From DATESG01 sp964480275 (GTDB lineage Bacteria > Bacillota_I > Bacilli_A > RFN20 > CAG-826): a stretch of DNA of 9,036 nt. Shown here in pieces: positions 7,855 to 9,036 of the stretch. Every line of letters begins with the position of its first letter. Positions within the stretch are counted from its first letter, which is position 1. Made by a program: the position numbers and the translations under genes. A model generated the notes under the pieces. That model saw nothing but the letters and a program-made list of their open reading frames with translations, had not been told where the DNA came from and did not search any database. The stretch covers positions 1-9,036 of the forward strand of contig CAYZOC010000042.1 of assembly GCA_964480275.1 (NCBI GenBank), written 5' to 3'.

Positions 7855-8406
7855 CTAGTCCAATCCCTTGAGTAGTTCAACAGCCTTAGCAAAAATCATT
7901 TCTTGGTCACAATTTGTTGTGTCAATGACATTTCGTGGTAAAACTTCTTTTTCATCACGGAGCTGATTAACATACTCACTAAATTCTTCTAAATTTTGCA
8001 GCGGATGAGTCAAATGGACTGGATGACGGTTTTGGTACATTTCACGATATAAAAAACGTTCGTATAACACATCAATGTCGCCTGTTAAATAGAGCAGGGT
8101 GACTTTATGATTTGCAAACGAACATTCTCTTTGAATCTTTTCGAGGTCATCTTGATGGAAGTTGGCCTCAAGGATGACACTTCCTTTGACTTTAGCAAAG
8201 CGTGACGCTAAGTGGACGAGGATATCCATCGCCCCACGTGAAACCCTTTTGTTCTTGTCAACTCCTTCGAATTCAATCTCTTCGCCCAGGATTTCTTTGA
8301 GCCGAGATTTTTGGAAATAGGGGATTTCAAAGTGTCGCGAAAGTCTCTTCGCGAGGGCCGATTTTCCGGCCGCTAAATCCCCGGATATGATAATAATTTT
8401 AGACAT
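7855..8406 (-). CDS. P-loop ATPase/kinase-like protein (AAA_33/zeta-toxin-like fold)
   Basis: A small soluble protein of 183 residues. Strand 1 and the Walker A loop are IIIISGDLAAGKS (4-16), followed by ALAKRLSRHF. ILEANF (79-84) sits where related small kinases have the second strand and Walker B-like acid. YERFLYREMYQNRHPVH (116-131) provides arginines in a lid-like position. This pattern matches the AAA_33-type group, which includes polynucleotide, gluconate and zeta-type kinases, and predicts ATP-dependent phosphorylation of a small molecule or nucleic acid end. The substrate is not recognisable. The start is supported by AGAAAGGAAG upstream (about 8 bases from GGA to ATG) and a promoter at 8455-8483. 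It is the first gene of a two-gene operon with the EF-G-like GTPase. Confidence 0.82.
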   Translation of the reverse strand: MSKIIIISGDLAAGKSALAKRLSRHFEIPYFQKSRLKEILGEEIEFEGVDKNKRVSRGAMDILVHLASRFAKVKGSVILEANFHQDDLEKIQRECSFANHKVTLLYLTGDIDVLYERFLYREMYQNRHPVHLTHPLQNLEEFSEYVNQLRDEKEVLPRNVIDTTNCDQEMIFAKAVELLKGLD

Positions 8407-8454
8407 AAAAATCTTCCTTTCTGTTTTTATTTGTTATGTCGTATCGATGACTTA

Positions 8455-8483
8455 ATTGTAACACATTATTTAAAGTAATAAAG
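8455..8483 (-). promoter_or_regulatory. Promoter of the kinase/EF-G-like operon
   Basis: On the minus strand, TACAAT (8460-8455) is a five-of-six -10 box preceded by TGT, forming an extended -10. A weak -35 (CTTTAT or TTTATT) lies 17 or 16 bases upstream. Predicted transcription starts near 8448, giving a leader of roughly 40 bases that carries the AGAAAGGAAG ribosome site. Confidence 0.55.
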
Positions 8484-8523
8484 GGATAAACGGCTGAAAA
8501 TAGGGAGCAAATATCATTTTAAT

Positions 8524-8541
8524 TATGTAAGTGTTTACATA
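8524..8541. promoter_or_regulatory. Perfect 7-bp inverted repeat, possible operator
   Basis: TATGTAA-GTGT-TTACATA is a perfect dyad 64 bases upstream of the kinase operon -10 box. Its size would fit a dimeric regulator, but a dyad of this length is expected by chance a few times in an AT-rich window of this size. Confidence 0.2.
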
Positions 8542-8579
8542 TTGAAAAAGCAGTCAAAAAAATATTCCTAAAATAATTC

Positions 8580-8642
8580 TTGGTTATAAAAGAATATTCC
8601 TTTGCAAAATCATCATTTATATTCTTTTATTTATTAAACCAA
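8580..8642. repeat. Interrupted 18-pair inverted repeat (hairpin), intergenic
   Basis: ATAAAAGAATAT (8586-8597) pairs perfectly with ATATTCTTTTAT (8619-8630) around a 21-base loop. After a 6-base bulge on the right (TTATTA, 8631-8636), TTGGTT (8580-8585) pairs with AACCAA (8637-8642). No T run follows on either strand, so it is not a standard terminator. It may be part of a structured RNA or a small repeat element. Confidence 0.6.
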
Positions 8643-8649
8643 TCAATCA

Positions 8650-8800
8650 CCTTGAAATTAGGCTAACAAAGAAGCAACAAATTTTTGATTGACAGTTTAA
8701 GGGCGTATTTAATAATTTAATAAGGCATCAATTTCATAACTATAATCCGCACCTTTCGATAAGTACCATACTTTTATGGGTCTTATATCTAATTTCAAGG
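8650..8800. other. Candidate structured RNA or cis-regulatory element bounded by a 12-bp perfect inverted repeat
   Basis: CCTTGAAATTAG (8650-8661) is the exact reverse complement of CTAATTTCAAGG (8789-8800). Two more hairpins lie inside. In the first, AAGGGCG (8699-8705) pairs with CGC-A-CCTT (8748-8755, one bulged A), and the pairing continues past a mismatch by three A-T pairs. In the second, ATAAG-TA-CCATA (8759-8770) pairs with TATGG-GT-CTTAT (8775-8786) around a CTTT loop, ending two bases before the right arm. The right arm contains the AAGG of the ribosome site of the short frame at 8809. The elements are visible in the sequence; an RNA function is inference, and the strand is not settled. 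Confidence 0.4.
8689..8716 (+). promoter_or_regulatory. Possible promoter upstream of the 19-codon frame
   Basis: A perfect TTGACA (8689-8694) is followed after 16 bases by AATAAT (8711-8716), five of six matches to the -10 consensus. Transcription would start near 8723 and yield a leader of about 86 bases before the short frame at 8809. If this promoter is used, the left arm of the 8650-8800 repeat would not be in the transcript. Confidence 0.35.
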
Positions 8801-8808
8801 AGCAAAAT

Positions 8809-8868
8809 ATGAAATTTTCATTGACTAGGAAAGATAAACTACTAGCCGTTTTTAACGACAGTATATAA
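8809..8868 (+). CDS. Short reading frame (19 residues) with a strong ribosome binding site
   Basis: The ATG is preceded by AAGGAG (8797-8802) at six-base spacing, and the frame encodes MKFSLTRKDKLLAVFNDSI before TAA. The peptide has a basic N-terminal half and is not a membrane segment. I do not recognise it. It could be a genuine small protein, a leader peptide, or the surviving start of a decayed gene, since reading on after the stop gives only very short frames. The quality of the ribosome site is the main argument for it. Confidence 0.3.
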   Translation: MKFSLTRKDKLLAVFNDSI

Positions 8869-9036
8869 TATTTTGTGTAAATGAAAAGGAAGTAAAAGAA
8901 AAGAGAATCTCGCCTCGTGTATAATTGAGTTTGAAGCAAACAATTGGAACACTAAATTATGGGAGTTTCTCCGGTTGCACTAATATAAATAATGTTAGCC
9001 TCCCTTCCAGTCTAGTAACTTTAGGTGAACGCGCCT
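8869..9036. other. Right-edge region with no recognisable gene
   Basis: No sizeable coding frame and no tRNA- or rRNA-like sequence is visible here. Two TATAAT boxes occur (8864-8869 and 8920-8925, the latter preceded directly by TG), but neither has a -35 at usable spacing. Weak hairpins are present: AATT-GA-GTTTG with CAAAC-AATT (8923-8945), and AGGTG with CGCCT (9023-9036), the latter cut by the window edge. Confidence 0.4.

Noticed and set aside
8683..8825. Near-identical TTTTNATTGAC copies at 8683-8693 and 8815-8825, and AATATTCCT copies at 8561-8569 and 8593-8601
   Set aside because: They are short AT-rich direct repeats without regular spacing or further copies; not a CRISPR or tandem array, and compatible with chance.
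8709..8939. Minus-strand 76-residue frame
   Set aside because: It has no supported start or ribosome site and is low-complexity (Phe/Tyr/Leu/Ser-rich) from AT-rich DNA. The final stretch resembling KGADYSYEIDALLNY looks protein-like but nothing upstream supports a gene; a decayed fragment is possible but unproven.
8869..9036. A tRNA or other standard RNA gene at the right edge (GGGAG at 8961 with CTCCC at 9000)
   Set aside because: No T-loop, anticodon arm or CCA-end layout can be drawn, and the pairing is only 5 bp.

Overview
The window looks like a stretch of chromosome from an AT-rich, low-GC Gram-positive bacterium or close relative (Bacillota or Mycoplasmatota, perhaps a gut Erysipelotrichales/RF39/Izemoplasma-type lineage). 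This rests on base composition, AAAGGAG-type ribosome binding sites, short hairpin-plus-T terminators, and the gene set: a GH2 glycosidase, a GPH sugar symporter, an aromatic-acid-exporter-like membrane protein and an EF-G paralog. All genes end in TAA or TAG, and tryptophan is read as TGG, so nothing suggests recoded TGA. The lineage call is inference.

Left part (1-4651). A glycoside hydrolase family 2 enzyme enters from the left edge without its first residues and is followed 11 bases later by a NYN-domain plus OST-HTH/LOTUS putative ribonuclease, probably in one operon. Facing them is a GPH-family sugar:cation symporter on the minus strand. The two convergent units are separated by two back-to-back hairpins, one suited to each direction. 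Symporter and glycosidase plausibly form a glycoside import and hydrolysis module, although they are not co-transcribed.

Middle part (4652-8406). A divergent 5' region drives the symporter leftward and an ArAE/FUSC-like membrane protein rightward. The latter seems to have a leaderless start, with a consensus -10 exactly six bases before an ATG. The symporter has its Shine-Dalgarno sequence displaced by a small inverted repeat. A minus-strand operon then encodes a small P-loop kinase-like protein followed by an EF-G-like GTPase whose G3 motif is DAPGN rather than DTPGH. It ends in a terminator whose T tract lies on the stop codon of the convergent membrane protein gene.

Right part (8407-9036) has no ordinary gene but is not featureless. 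It holds the promoter of the kinase/EF-G operon, an 18-pair interrupted hairpin (8580-8642), a 12-bp perfect inverted repeat (8650-8661 with 8789-8800) enclosing two further hairpins, and a 19-codon reading frame whose AAGGAG ribosome binding site overlaps the right arm of that repeat. This is the best candidate in the window for something undescribed: a structured RNA, a cis-regulatory leader, or the remnant of a small mobile element. Only comparative data can tell these apart.
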